A stretch of DNA of 54,966 nt from Echinostoma caproni (Eukaryota > Platyhelminthes > Trematoda > Plagiorchiida > Echinostomatidae). Both the position numbers and the translations under genes were made by a program. Of the stretch, positions 36,120 through 46,558 are shown one piece after another. Where the stretch lies: assembly GCA_900618425.1 (NCBI GenBank), contig UZAN01040208.1:22673-77638 (forward strand). The letters run 5' to 3'. The first letter of the stretch is position 1. The number at the start of each line of letters is the position of its first letter. The notes under the pieces are model-generated. The model ran no database searches, was not told the DNA's origin, and saw nothing but the letters and a program-made list of their open reading frames with translations.

Positions 36120-36295
36120 GCTTGATGGGAAAAGGTGTAGTCAATTTCACCCCCGAAACGTACTGAGATCAACATGCATGTGAATCCTGGGAATTTGTGA
36201 GAAGATGAAGTTTTAAGAATGTTCCGTTAGTAGCAATAACCCTGATCCCACATGACCAATGACAGGTAACTCCGCGTACACGAGGCGTAATGGCG

Positions 36296-37831
36296 TGTCT
36301 GCCGGTTAAGGTAAAACTGATCTCAGTAGATTGTCTAATTTCATTTACACTTGGTGAATGGGCAAAATGCGATCGATGATGTGGTCTATGGTGGAATAAC
36401 AAAGACTGAAAGTTGTTAATCCCATCCTATCCAGGCGATCCTTGTAAGTTTATTAGAAATCCGGTTCTTCCCTAGATTTAGGGGTTATTGCGGGAATGAG
36501 TCACAGGGTGTTCTTCGTGAAATGGATTTCTTTACAAGTGCCAAAAGCTATCACGTGATGATAATGTATGTTCTTCTCATGCGTGAAAAAGCGCGACAAG
36601 TTTGGGTGCGAATGGATTGTGAGGCTTTTACCCGCACAAACAAGCCCCACTCACCGTTTTTTTACTTTCGATGAATTGAAATCACCCGATTTGTTGGTGA
36701 ATCTACTCAGTGTGGTTATACAATATACTTTCAATATGTAGGTTTCACTTATTGGTGACCACGGATGATGGGATTTATCACATGAAAACATTGGGTTTTT
36801 AAAAGCCCAACGTGCCATGACTCTTTCGTCTATATATCCTGGCGCTGGGCAACCCGCGTGATAGTTGTCGTATGGTGGTATAAACTACACTAACCTACTT
36901 ATTAAATTATCTTTAACAGGTCCCTAATGTACTTTTGTTCACTATTCCAGCCACTCGCTCTCTTTGGTGCTCTGTTTAATTGACTCAAACCATTGCCTCA
37001 CTTCACAAGGATTTCATTTTTGAAGCGGTTTGACTGGCTCCCCAACTGGGGGTCATTTGTTGTAGTTTTATCTAATACAAGTCAGCTAAAGTACGATTTG
37101 AAGCGCAAGACTTTTAGTTTTGAATACCCTCGTGATCTAATTAAACGGTGTGCACCTTTTAAACATTTATACTGAATTAAAAACTATCTTTGTGCTCGCC
37201 AAAACAGCGTGCTTGGCAAGTTGATTGCCAGTGATTGATAAAAATTGGTTCTGATTTACAGCTACTTGATGATTAGGTGCTCGTTTTAGTGGATTAGACG
37301 GCTAAACTCAATATGCGCGAACCATGTTCACGAATGATCATTCCTCCAAGAGGGTGTCGATAGCAAGATGCATTTAAAATAACATGTTGAAGAAGTATAT
37401 CGCGTGGAATTCTTTCATTTTCTTGTCATGCCTTTTTAAACTTCAATAGTCTTCAGTTTGACGCATTCTCCGTGGTAGGTATGACTTTTGGAGTAATACC
37501 ATGTTTGTGACCATGCTGGTTACATCCCGGGTTCTGGGTGCGAGTGTTCAATGCTCGCTGATCGGTACAAATAATTAAGTCTTAATCGGTTCCGGAATGA
37601 TACGGTAACCAATCTTGGAGTTTCCTAAAACGGACATTTTTCAGTTATCAAACACTAACATAAATTTCGCAATTCGCCGAATTCTGCATTTGTTTCACGT
37701 TTAAACCGTCTCACGTTGAAACTATTTCCTCTCGCCCACCCCATCCCCAACCCCGCTCGCACCCTCGGCACTCCCTCGGCACTGCCTCGGCACTAATGGA
37801 CTGACTGCATTTATGTCTCGCTCGGAATTAG
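36296..37831. other. Right end of intron 1, up to the exon 2 acceptor
   Basis: No element recognised except three tandem 11-base units (CCCTCGGCACT type) at 37762-37794 just before exon 2. A moderate pyrimidine tract and TTAG at 37828-37831 form the acceptor. Confidence 0.45.
37762..37794. repeat. Three tandem 11-base units near the exon 2 acceptor
   Basis: CCCTCGGCACT repeated three times, the last with one change (GCCTCGGCACT). It ends 37 bases before the proposed exon. Confidence 0.9.
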
Positions 37832-37986
37832 GTTTAAAAANTTAAAAACCTTTTGGAATTGGAAAATGAGATCAGTCGAAGCTATCCAGAATTGTTGCCC
37901 ACATTCAACAATGTCATGGAAGATATTCGAAACGAAATCAAAGCCTCACGGGAAGAGAAACACACACTGGAGGAGAACTATTTGAA
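37832..37986 (+). CDS. Exon 2: start of coiled coil; one base apparently missing at 37841
   Basis: Acceptor GGAATTAG|G and donor TTTGAA|GTGAGT. The clear reading is LLELENEISRSYPELLPTFN followed by NVMEDIRNEIKASREEKHTL and EENYLK, charged and helix-forming. In that frame a TAA lies just after the acceptor at 37835-37837, left of the ambiguous base at 37841. In the frame coming from exon 1 (two bases carried over) the codons before 37841 are open (TTT AAA AA). Adding one base at 37841 joins the two frames perfectly, so the N most likely stands for two bases. The exon leaves two bases (AA) for exon 3. The segment resembles the start of the CRACR2A/RASEF coiled coil. Confidence 0.78.
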
Positions 37987-39429
37987 GTGAGTTTTACCGG
38001 TTCCGAGATGCAGTGAAACAGTTTGATGAAATGTAGTTGTAACTCTAATGGTAATTGTAATTGTAATTACAACTTCTGAAGGCGTAAAGCATAGATCGGG
38101 GTTTCACGATTTTCGAATGATTATTCTGCAGAAAACACACCCAAAAGGTACGAAAATGAGTTTTCAGACTGCCAGTTACGCATCAAATAGTATGATCCTT
38201 CTGTGGTCGTCAGACTAGTTCTCTAAAGTATACCAACATTCACTATTCCCTGCAGTCCCTGTAATCTGTTCATATGTCAGATCAGGCTCATAGAGAACCA
38301 TCATATCGAGAAAACACAGCACTGACTGATGTTTGCTTCTGCTTCTTCGGCCACGTGACCCGTACCAGGTTTTTACACACATCAACTAAATTTCTACATG
38401 CTCTGTCCATATATGATATGTGGCCTATGCTTAGTGAGTACCATATGGCAATACAGTGCAGGGGAGGGACGGGATGGTAGCGGCAGGAGAGATGGGGTGG
38501 ACTGAGATAGGGGGAGGGTACACTGGCACCATTAGAGCATACATGTTATATCAAAAGTACAAGGATTTTAATTAAAAGATACCAGAATGATAACAATAGA
38601 ATTCTAAGAATGTATGCTAACCTGAAATTTGTTGACGCTGAGTTTCGAATATACTCATGGTCAGCAGAAACCTGTCGCAACCGAACGAAACGCCCCGAAT
38701 TGTGAATATGGGCGAGTGAATGGGAACGATCATTTTTTAATTTTACATAGGAATTAATACAATTTTAAAATTGCTGGATGTTAAACTCTCTACTTCAAAA
38801 GGGACCATCAGGTGATGTGAAACAGTCGTGGCTGTAGTGAGATTGATTCTTCAATTGCAAAATTATGAAGTGACGCAACAAGTTAACAGTTCAATACGAA
38901 AGAAGTTCGGTTGGTTGAACAACCCAATCGATGAGAAAAAGCACTCATGTACCCACATTCTCTATATTTTAATAACTTGCTTCAAACTTGCCCGGTTTGA
39001 TACAGCGAGATCATTCTTTTCTCAGGGATTAGTTGTGTTATAGTAAAAGAATCACTTTACAGATATTCGTCAATTTTTCACACTGATACAAGTCTCATGC
39101 ACGGTAAAGAGCTCGGAGGGATTGGTGAGGCTGTGGAAGTTTTGATAGACGCATAACGGATTGAAGAAAACCGAGTTCGACTGACCAATCTAGTCATGTA
39201 CATAATATTATTGTGTTGTTCAGCGTCTGTGGTCAAGAACTAAGGTTCGTTTACCGACCGTACTCTATCACCTATGTTCGAGCTCCGTTACCGTTCTACT
39301 AATCCTCTTTTTCGTAGACTTTAAATAACCGCGGTGCCCTTTCGGAATATTGAGTTGATCGTCTTTTTTCTGGAACGAAAGGAAGTAAAAGGAAGATTTC
39401 TTCTATTTTATCGTTAACTGGGTACACTA
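37987..39429. other. Intron 2, left part
   Basis: No recognised element; ATAATT/TAATTG-type short repeats near 38047-38075. Open frame 38828-39043 (+) has no known domain. Confidence 0.4.
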
Positions 39430-40050
39430 TTCTACAATCTTGCTTTACGGTGGCTAAATCCTGGGAGAGGATAAGCGGGCTTCAAGAGTATCAAGTGAAT
39501 ATCTACGAAATTTCTTGAGGATCAGGCACACGAAACGTCCCCAGTGTGATCCGGCTTTGGAAAGAGGTGGCATCTCTGGCCTTTGTTTATCCAAGCGCTA
39601 ACTGCAAGGCAGCAGGTAGGAAGCACATGTTTGCCGGTGGCCCTCTGGGGGAGCTAATACGTCATTGACAGTTTCTAGTTGAACAGAGATCTATGCATCC
39701 TTCATGCGTATCGAGTAATCGCCTCTACTGTTGAGTCGTGAAAGCAGCTTCGTCCGCCAGACACGTAAGTATGACACCGAATCGCCAGGAGTTGAGCTGC
39801 CGGTAACCCTCAACCTGGTTTGGCATGCCTTTTAAGCGGTTTACAGGGGTGTGGCTGCTGCTGCATCCAAACAGCCTCTTGGAGCCACAGGTGGGAGCTG
39901 GGTGCCTAGTTGAGACCAGAGAACGGAGGAAGCCCCAAAGGGGCCGACAACCCTCCGAGTCAGAGGTCCTACTCCTACCGGGTACCCCATACACCCCATT
40001 CTACAATCCTGGGGCACCAGGATTCCATAATAATCCTGGGGCACTTTGAA
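39430..40050 (-). mobile_element. Probable RTE LINE 5' end (5' untranslated region and first endonuclease residues)
   Basis: GC-richer than its surroundings. On the minus strand, after a long non-coding stretch, the reading RITLGTFRVPDPQ occurs at about 39555-39515. It resembles the R-L-T-L-G-T-F-N-V-R-T-L start of SR2/RTE endonucleases as I remember them, preceded by a CGCTTGGATAAACAAAGGCC-type leader. After that the frame breaks down. Near 40000-40040 an AATCCTGGGGCA motif is repeated in tandem. Only one short protein match supports this, so the call is tentative. Confidence 0.38.
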
Positions 40051-43000
40051 TTTCTGAACTGGCTTTCTCCATGTGCATTACCTCAAAACGAGGAGGGAGT
40101 AAGAGATGGAGCCTTGTAAGAAAAATGCCGTGTTGGTAAACGATATATCTGAAATCAGAATGACAATTGTATACAATTCATAATGAGGCTACAGAATTAA
40201 GAAAAGATAACTATTCACAATATTTAGAATGACAAGTTCTTTTCGGATAGTTAAGTTAATCAGTTCAGACTTATGTATCGTAATCTGAAGAAGAATGGCT
40301 TTACGGAACATTTCAACCAGGATTGTAAAAAGTGAAATTAACGCTATCTTCAATCAATAAGTGTTTTTGTTGGTATTGGTATAATCCCCGAGCTGGAAGT
40401 GTTGTTCGCAGACGTTTCGTATCCAGGTTAGGCAACCTTATTAATGCAACGTACCCGAAGGTGCTATCTGTTCTTATGAGACTATATGTACTAAGCAAAT
40501 AAAAATAAAAAGAACCAAACAGATTATTCCACTAAAGCATTGAAATACAGTGCTATGTACATATTCGTCGTTTTTATTAATCGCCCAATCAAGTGATATT
40601 GTTTTACTGTGTATTCGCGTTGCAATTGAAATTTTGTTTTGCCAGAAAGTGACGAACCCAATTTAGAGCTCCATTGTGAAATTTCTGTCTATTCTGTTGA
40701 TAAAAAAATCATGGAATTTGGTTTACCGGAGATTTGTGTAAGTTGATTTTGCTCCACACCTTAAATGAGACAGTGATCCCCATCTATGCATTGCAATGTT
40801 AACGAGAGCAAAGTTGTGCCCGATCATAACATGAAGGGAATTGGTCGCGTAAAAGTAAAAGGGGCTCGAGATGTGGTCACTTCCCAATCAAGATTGACCC
40901 ATCGCACTGTACTACTGTCCGCAATTTCAAACTGAACTGATATCCTCATTGAAGTGAGATCGAACCAAGATCATCGCAACTTCTTAGGCTTCATATGTAA
41001 ACACCCTGGTTTGGAGTCTGGACAAGGGGATGACCCAGTATGCCGTTTACACTACACCTTTTCTGCACCGTAGTAAAGAATCACTATACATGCCCTATTC
41101 AGTCTAGGTTTACCGCCGCATGTTCAGATTCCTCGGTAATCAGGACGAATTCCAGCTGGAGGTCAGAACTTTACATGTGAGATTAATTGCCAAGTCGCAG
41201 TCAGTGTGAACTTGGTCCGATTGTATCGTCAAGATCCGGTAGTCTTGGTTGTACACATATGTTTAACAAATACCGTGAGAGATGTCCCGTTTTGTGTGAA
41301 TCCCGGTTAAGGTAATGCAAATCGATGGAGCTCAAGCTAAACTAGGTCCCATTACGTATCACTTTTTGTGCACAATCTTGGATTAATAATTCTCAAAGTT
41401 CATAGGCAAATACGAATACTCTGCACGTTACCGGCAAGACTGGCTTTCTTACCATCTACTTAGAAGTTGCAAAGCTGGTCCACTAGCGTCTAGCTGTTAG
41501 CTGGTTTTGGTCTCGAACCCNCTCATTTGCCAACGACGACACGTCATCCATGAGAATGGTTTTTCTGTTTTAATGAACACCCTTACGAATTACACTTGGA
41601 TAGTACACTTCGCTTATTACATCATGATATGGTACAATCAATCAGTAACAGATTTGCCGGCACAAATGGGGTTTCAACAGAAGATGCAAGTTTGAACGTG
41701 CAAAACCTAGAGTGACTGTGCGCACAATGGAAGGAAACGCAGAAGTAATATGCTCATACTACACGCAGAGCAATAATAAACTAGAGCTATACCCAGTAGA
41801 TTCAGTCGATTGATTACACCAAAATGGGCGGTAACAATTTGTTGTGATTTTTATTATGATATCTGTATGTTTCCGTGGGTGTATTCTTTCTTTCAAAATT
41901 CGAATAAAGACCGATTTCAATAGGAAAACTTCGGTCAACCGTTTACGCTTCAAATGTTTTCATTCTATTCTCAAACTAGTGGCATATTCATTAGCTTCCC
42001 CGTGCACCACGTCAGAGTACCCGTAACCAGTCAAACAGGGGAAGGAATTGCACGGTGTTAGCATGAAACGATCGACAGACGTGTGTCACAGGATAGAACA
42101 ATGAATTCAAGGCATCAGCTTCCTTTATTGTGAATTTTATAGTGTTAATAACACAGCGACGTACATAGATAAATCATCTTTGCAATACAAATATATATAT
42201 ATATATATAATTCTTTACCTACATTGCTGTGTTAATATCACCATAACATTCACAATAAAATAACACATGGTGCATTGATTTTTTCGATACCCTCCTAACA
42301 TCATTTGATCCCGATGCGTTAAAAATGATCACCAGTTGGATTAGATCAGCTTCCTTCATTCCCTTTAAGATATTTTTCTCCCACATACTGTCAGGAGGAT
42401 CACGGTTCAGAAACAAATGCTTTAGCATTTTCAAAAAGACCGATTGCAATACCTACATGATTTCCTTGATTTGCTTGTATTTATTGATAATGACCGACAA
42501 TGATCCAGTTCCTAGGTGCTAAATACGGTTAACCATTCGAGCACAGATGGATGCCAGACAAGGTTCGGCGAGTTGATCTATTTGGTTAAGTGAAAGAGAA
42601 AGACTCTGCTAGAAAGTTCTACATAGTTCAACCTTGATTTCCTGTACTTTTTCGACAGGGAGAAATGTCCTAGTTGAAACAGCGTTTCTTAAACAATTCT
42701 CATAGTGTAGGTATTCAGCACAGTGCGAGCACAAGGCATGGTTTTCAATTTTAAGGGTCAAAAGCTCGTTCTGGATTGTTCATACATTCATTGGTACAGT
42801 TAGTTGGTAAATCATTTCACATTAAACTTACGTTTAATCGCTGTGTGGACTGTTACAAAAATGGACGATGATTTGTAACACCATGTCATTCGGCAAACGT
42901 TGACATAACAGTTGGTTCAATAGTAAAACCTTATGATTTCCACAAAAAGGAGCATTAGTGAATAATTTCGATTGATCCATTTGAAACAAGTGATTATTTG

Positions 43001-43068
43001 TTTAAAACATTGAGGTTACATTCTACCTTAGGTTGATGTACTCCTTCTTCATTGCGATACCATTTCAG
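40051..43068. other. Intron 2, right part, up to the exon 3 acceptor
   Basis: No gene or known element seen. There is a single N at 41521 and an (AT)n run at about 42190-42208. Frames at 42219-42449 (-) and 41759-41953 (-) have no recognised domain. The acceptor is CCATTTCAG ending at 43068. Confidence 0.45.
42190..42208. repeat. (AT)n microsatellite
   Basis: Perfect AT repeat of about nine units within intron 2. Confidence 0.9.
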
Positions 43069-43159
43069 AGAAAAAGCGGCAAGAAAACAGGATTTAATTC
43101 GCATGGAAAATGAGCTCGAAATGCAAATCCAACGATACGAGGAACGAGCCAAAACTGAG
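43069..43159 (+). CDS. Exon 3: coiled coil
   Basis: Acceptor ATTTCAG|A and donor ACTGAG|GTAAGA. With AA carried from exon 2 the reading is KEKAARKQDLIRMENELEMQ then IQRYEERAKTE: no stops, rich in E, K, R and Q, with heptad-like hydrophobic spacing. It enters after two codon bases and leaves in phase 0, both agreeing with the neighbouring exons. The pattern fits the E-M-x-Q-Q-I block of CRACR2A/RASEF coiled coils. Confidence 0.82.
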
Positions 43160-43581
43160 GTAAGAAATGATTAATTTGTATGTGCCCGTGGATGTTCATC
43201 AATTATCAAACGAGGAGAAAAAGAAGCGCTCATTTCCGTATCTGGTATACACATGTATATGGTTAGTATGTAACGGATAGAAGAACACACTCGATTTAGC
43301 CATCTGTACCATTCAGAGATATTATTGTACTTGTGCTACCGGTTCAAATTCAACAATGTAAAGTGCGCCTGTTTGAGATGCATGTGAAGTTTTCCAGTTA
43401 TTCGTATATTACTTATTGTGAAAACACCAAAATGTCGGTCGTAGCGTCTAGTTCACTGAGAGTAGACGCATGTAAATATCAAAAATCGAAGACAGTATCA
43501 TCGAAATATTTTTTCACAGTTTGATTGTCACCAAATAACTGAGAGAAACGAAGTTTGATTTGGTCATTATATGGGTGCATA

Positions 43582-43633
<52 letters not shown>

Positions 43634-45503
43634 GTGTGTCATGATGTTATATTTAATATTGGACGACACGTGGTCTTCTTCCATCCCATCCCAACTAGCT
43701 CATTTACCCTGCGTGAAGAATGAATTGACCTAACCAAATGGTGACAAGTGTCATGCAACAACCGGGAATATAAATGTTAACTTTTTGGATAGGTTCACGC
43801 GAATTCCAACCAAAAGAAATTTTGAAAGGGCCTACCAGTGGGAATCGAAATGTAGAGAACTAATAGTGTTGGCTAAAATACGGTAAACTGTACGCGGTAC
43901 GGCAGTAGATGTTTTATTTCATAAAGCACAATAAATATTTCTTGCCCCAGCTGGGAATTTCTATCAGTTCTTCGTGAGTCATAAACGTGCTGAGACCCTC
44001 CTTAAAGCAGTCAATATCTTCTGGAATGTTTGCCAAGCTAAATTCCTCCTGGGGATTCCCACGGTATCAATTTGAATCCGATTTAGACTAATCGCCACTG
44101 TTGGAGAGTGGCAGTGTTTCATTAATGTTTCTGGATCCGTGAGAAAATGTCTCGTGAAACACGATTGGCTAATCGAATGGCAGAAAAACATCTTCATTCA
44201 GTGTTGACCCAATAGAGTCCTCCTGTTCATGCAAGTTAGTTGACAAATCAGAGGTAACGGGACCGGAGCCATTTACCAAAATCCATCGCTGACTTTCGTG
44301 TGATCCCGGTGCAACTTATGGGGTCATGATGATAATATAATGGTGATAATAAATAATGGCTATAACAACCATGATTCTTATTGTTACCATTTATAAATTA
44401 CAGTGAAAAACAGTGAAGCGAATTTACCTAATTTTTATCAAGCCAAAAGCATCTCCAGGTCAAATATCAGGGTACAATTTAAGGTAGGAGGGTTAAAGGA
44501 ACAGATTGATAAAGTGACTGAGTGTTATTTCATTGTCATTGATTGAATTGGTCATACACTCTACTTCCAAAAGTAAATTCCCTGAGCACACCCCACGACT
44601 TCCGATCACTAAGAGGAAAGATGTATTGTAATGCAAAGGTACTCCGAGCTCTCGTAGCGCAGCGGAGTGAACAAGGATGTGCGACAGGCTGTCCCTCGGC
44701 TCGTATTCTCGCAGCGGGAGACGATACGGGGCTTTTTGGGTGACGAACTTCGGTAGGGATGTGGGACACGGGTTGGCAGACGGGTCTTCCGTGGGTCGTG
44801 GTTGAAGCTGAATCCGCAAGACTGAGGAAAACAAAACGCCATGAACCAAAAAGGTCCACTGAAACACAAGCACTGACTATAAAATATCATTGGATGGGTT
44901 GCCAAGAAGTATCACTAACGCCGTTATCCACAAACGGATAATAGTTATCAACTCAGGGGGCTGAGGGAACTAATTCACTGTGTTGAGTACTATAGATTCC
45001 AGAATCGTGTTACTCGGGATCAGTCAGTTTGACGATTCAAGGCTGATGACTCGGTTCTAACGGGATCAGATTTACGCCATGATCCTTCATTTGAGAGGAA
45101 ACCACTGATTATAAACCAAATGGGAAACTTCGAAAGAATATATGTACGCCCAATGTCGAACAAAAAAGTCAGTGGTGTATTATTTATCAGCCCACTAATT
45201 CATACAGACTGGAATGGGAGAAAACACACATGGGGTTTTCCAGGGCTTAGCTAAAGACGAGTGTTTCTTTACAAAAATCAATGAGCTAGATTTGAGGTTA
45301 CATCTTGAACAATTTAAACACAAGACAGAAATTCCGAATCTATCTTTCCTTTATTGGACCTCATCACTTAAGTGACGAGTACTTGTATTGTCCTTCTGAA
45401 CTCAATTACTCATTCAAGTAACACATAAAAAGTGATGTTATAAATATCACTAAATCCATGATGTTTTCTATCCCTTCTTCCGATATTTCAACTGTGATTC
45501 AAG
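43160..45503. other. Intron 3
   Basis: Contains the TATC microsatellite at 43582-43633 and a CpG-rich patch at about 44640-44800. That patch has a TAGCGCAGCGGAG motif resembling a tRNA A box but no clear B box. The frame 43979-44197 (-) and overlapping frames near 44493-44905 (-) have no known domain. Confidence 0.45.
43582..43633. repeat. (TATC)n microsatellite, about 13 units
   Basis: Perfect tetranucleotide repeat in intron 3; probably length-variable between individuals. Confidence 0.95.
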
Positions 45504-45599
45504 GTGCAAGATAAAATCAAAAGTGAGTACGACACCATGATAAACGCGAAAGAAAAAGAAATCGAAGAAATACGTTCCCAGGTGGAAGTGTTGAAAAAG
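45504..45599 (+). CDS. Exon 4: coiled coil
   Basis: Acceptor GATTCAAG|G and donor AAAAAG|GTGCGT. Exactly 32 codons in phase 0 at both ends: VQDKIKSEYDTMINAKEKEI then EEIRSQVEVLKK. Strongly helical and charged with heptad hydrophobics. It continues the coiled coil from exon 3 and is separated from exon 5 by a 98-base intron. Confidence 0.82.
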
Positions 45600-45697
45600 G
45601 TGCGTTTGTTCTCTTTTCTTCATGACCACCATGACCACCACCAACACCACCACTGCTAACCAACGTCCATATCTACTTTTCTTCTTCACGCCTAAAG

Positions 45698-45930
45698 AGA
45701 ATTAAAGACAGCGGAGAGCAAATTCAAACCCGCACCACTCCCGACTCGACCACAGTCGATCAAATCAATTTATCGGAAGATCCTGTCTCACCGACTCCAT
45801 GGCCTTATGTGGCCAAAAGTCCTACAAATCAGGATCAGTTAAAAACTGTGATGGAACAATTGGCCCGGCGAGAAAGTGAGCTGTCCGCATTAAAAGCTCA
45901 ACTAGAAATGCAAGAGAGACAAATTGAAGT
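45698..45930 (+). CDS. Exon 5: Pro/Ser/Thr linker and second coiled coil
   Basis: Acceptor CCTAAAG|A and donor TTGAAGT|GTGAGT. Codons 285-361 plus two bases. The first half (QTRTTPDSTTVDQINLSEDP and VSPTPWPYVAKSP) is a flexible linker with SP/TP sites. The second half (QLKTVMEQLARRESELSALK and AQLEMQERQIE) is coiled coil. If the donor is not used, the frame stops at once (GTG TGA), giving a protein ending QIEV. The donor fits consensus well, so splicing to 46197 is preferred. Confidence 0.8.
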
Positions 45931-46196
45931 GTGAGTGCCTGTCTGTGTTGTTTATATTCGAAAATGTTGTCGAGAAAGATGCGTAGGTTTGTGACTGGAA
46001 AGAAGGACATATTGATGAGTCTAGTTTGCATGTTCTATGTTCGGAATCGTGTAAAATGTCTGTATGGTTATGCGTTGACAACAATATTTGAAGTTCGAAT
46101 TTCATCATCATACTGCTATTTCTTTTTATTGTTTAGCATATTTCAAAGTGCTTTGTACTGATATTTTTCTGTTGTGTTATTGCTCACCCATTACAG

Positions 46197-46257
46197 AGAG
46201 CAATGTAGGTATAACATGCTGCCAAGATCCAGAGTAGCCATATCACCAGTCTTCTAA
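46197..46257 (+). CDS. Exon 6: probable last coding exon with stop
   Basis: Acceptor GCTCACCCATTACAG|A has a good pyrimidine tract. With GT carried from exon 5 the reading is VEQCRYNMLPRSRVAISPVF and then TAA at 46255-46257. This closes the protein at about 381 residues with no Rab domain. A GTATAA inside the exon (at about 46209) could be a donor, leaving only a 12-base microexon and continuing the gene to the right. An AATAAA at 46509 favours an end here. Confidence 0.5.
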
Positions 46258-46558
46258 TATCATCTGTTACGTCTTCTTCAATCATATCATTCAGTGTTAT
46301 TTCAGCAAATGTCATTTTTATGTTTTGGGTAGGCGAAATCGAGTAGGGAGAAAAATTATCCAATCTTTAATTAGCTCATCGCATGCCTCTCATATTGAAT
46401 CGAAAATTATGAAAAGGGTTAATATTTTATAGTTTGTTACACATTCCTTTGCTAGCCGTAATATGACTGAAATCCTGACAACCTAAGGTAATTCACGTTT
46501 GACCTTGCAATAAAATTAAAAAGCGACCGGTGTTGATGTATTAGATTTTTTCATCGTT
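46258..46558 (+). other. Presumed 3' untranslated region of the EF-hand gene
   Basis: Follows the proposed stop and contains the AATAAA listed separately. No coding signal. Confidence 0.4.
46509..46514 (+). terminator. Candidate poly(A) signal AATAAA of the EF-hand gene
   Basis: GCAATAAAATTAAAAAGCG, about 250 bases after the proposed stop codon, a normal distance for a 3' untranslated region. AATAAA is common in AT-rich DNA, so this supports the end of the gene but does not prove it. Confidence 0.4.

Larger units (their letters stand above)
34807..36295. repeat. Foldback element: perfect 495-base inverted repeats around a 499-base spacer
   Basis: Arm A is 34807-35301 and arm B is 35801-36295. 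Position x in A pairs with 71102-x in B, and reading both arms through I found no mismatch or indel, including the run of eight A/T at 35154-35161. The arms stop abruptly on both sides. Each arm carries five 21-base tandem units and two small palindromes. The spacer carries remains of a Tc1/mariner-type transposase on the minus strand. A recent foldback transposon, an inverted duplication, or an assembly artefact could all give this. Lying in intron 1 of a transcribed gene, it could form a long double-stranded RNA hairpin. No convincing target-site duplication flanks it. Confidence 0.9.
22666..46257 (+). other. Whole gene model: EF-hand/coiled-coil protein of the CRACR2A-RASEF type, six exons
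   Basis: Six exons join in phase into about 381 codons (assuming one lost base at 37841): two N-terminal EF-hands, a linker, then coiled coil. In the family the EF-hands bind calcium, the coiled coil makes dimers and binds partners (STIM/Orai for CRACR2A), and long forms end in a Rab GTPase acting on vesicle traffic. Exon 2's PELLPTFNNVMEDIRNEIKA followed by EEKHTLEE resembles the CRACR2A/RASEF segment between EF-hands and coiled coil, as I remember it. Introns are about 14.7 kb, 5.1 kb, 2.3 kb, 98 bases and 266 bases. No Rab motif is seen in the remaining 8.7 kb. Recognised transposons inside the introns mostly lie on the opposite strand. Alternative: any other EF-hand coiled-coil adaptor. 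Confidence 0.72.

Noticed and set aside
34980..36120. Regular short repeats as a CRISPR array
   Set aside because: Units are tandem without spacers, inside a eukaryotic foldback element, and no cas genes exist here.
44493..44905. Three overlapping frames (-) and a tRNA A-box-like motif in the CpG-rich patch of intron 3
   Set aside because: Frames overlap with no protein pattern, and no B box follows at the right distance, so neither a gene nor a SINE could be supported.
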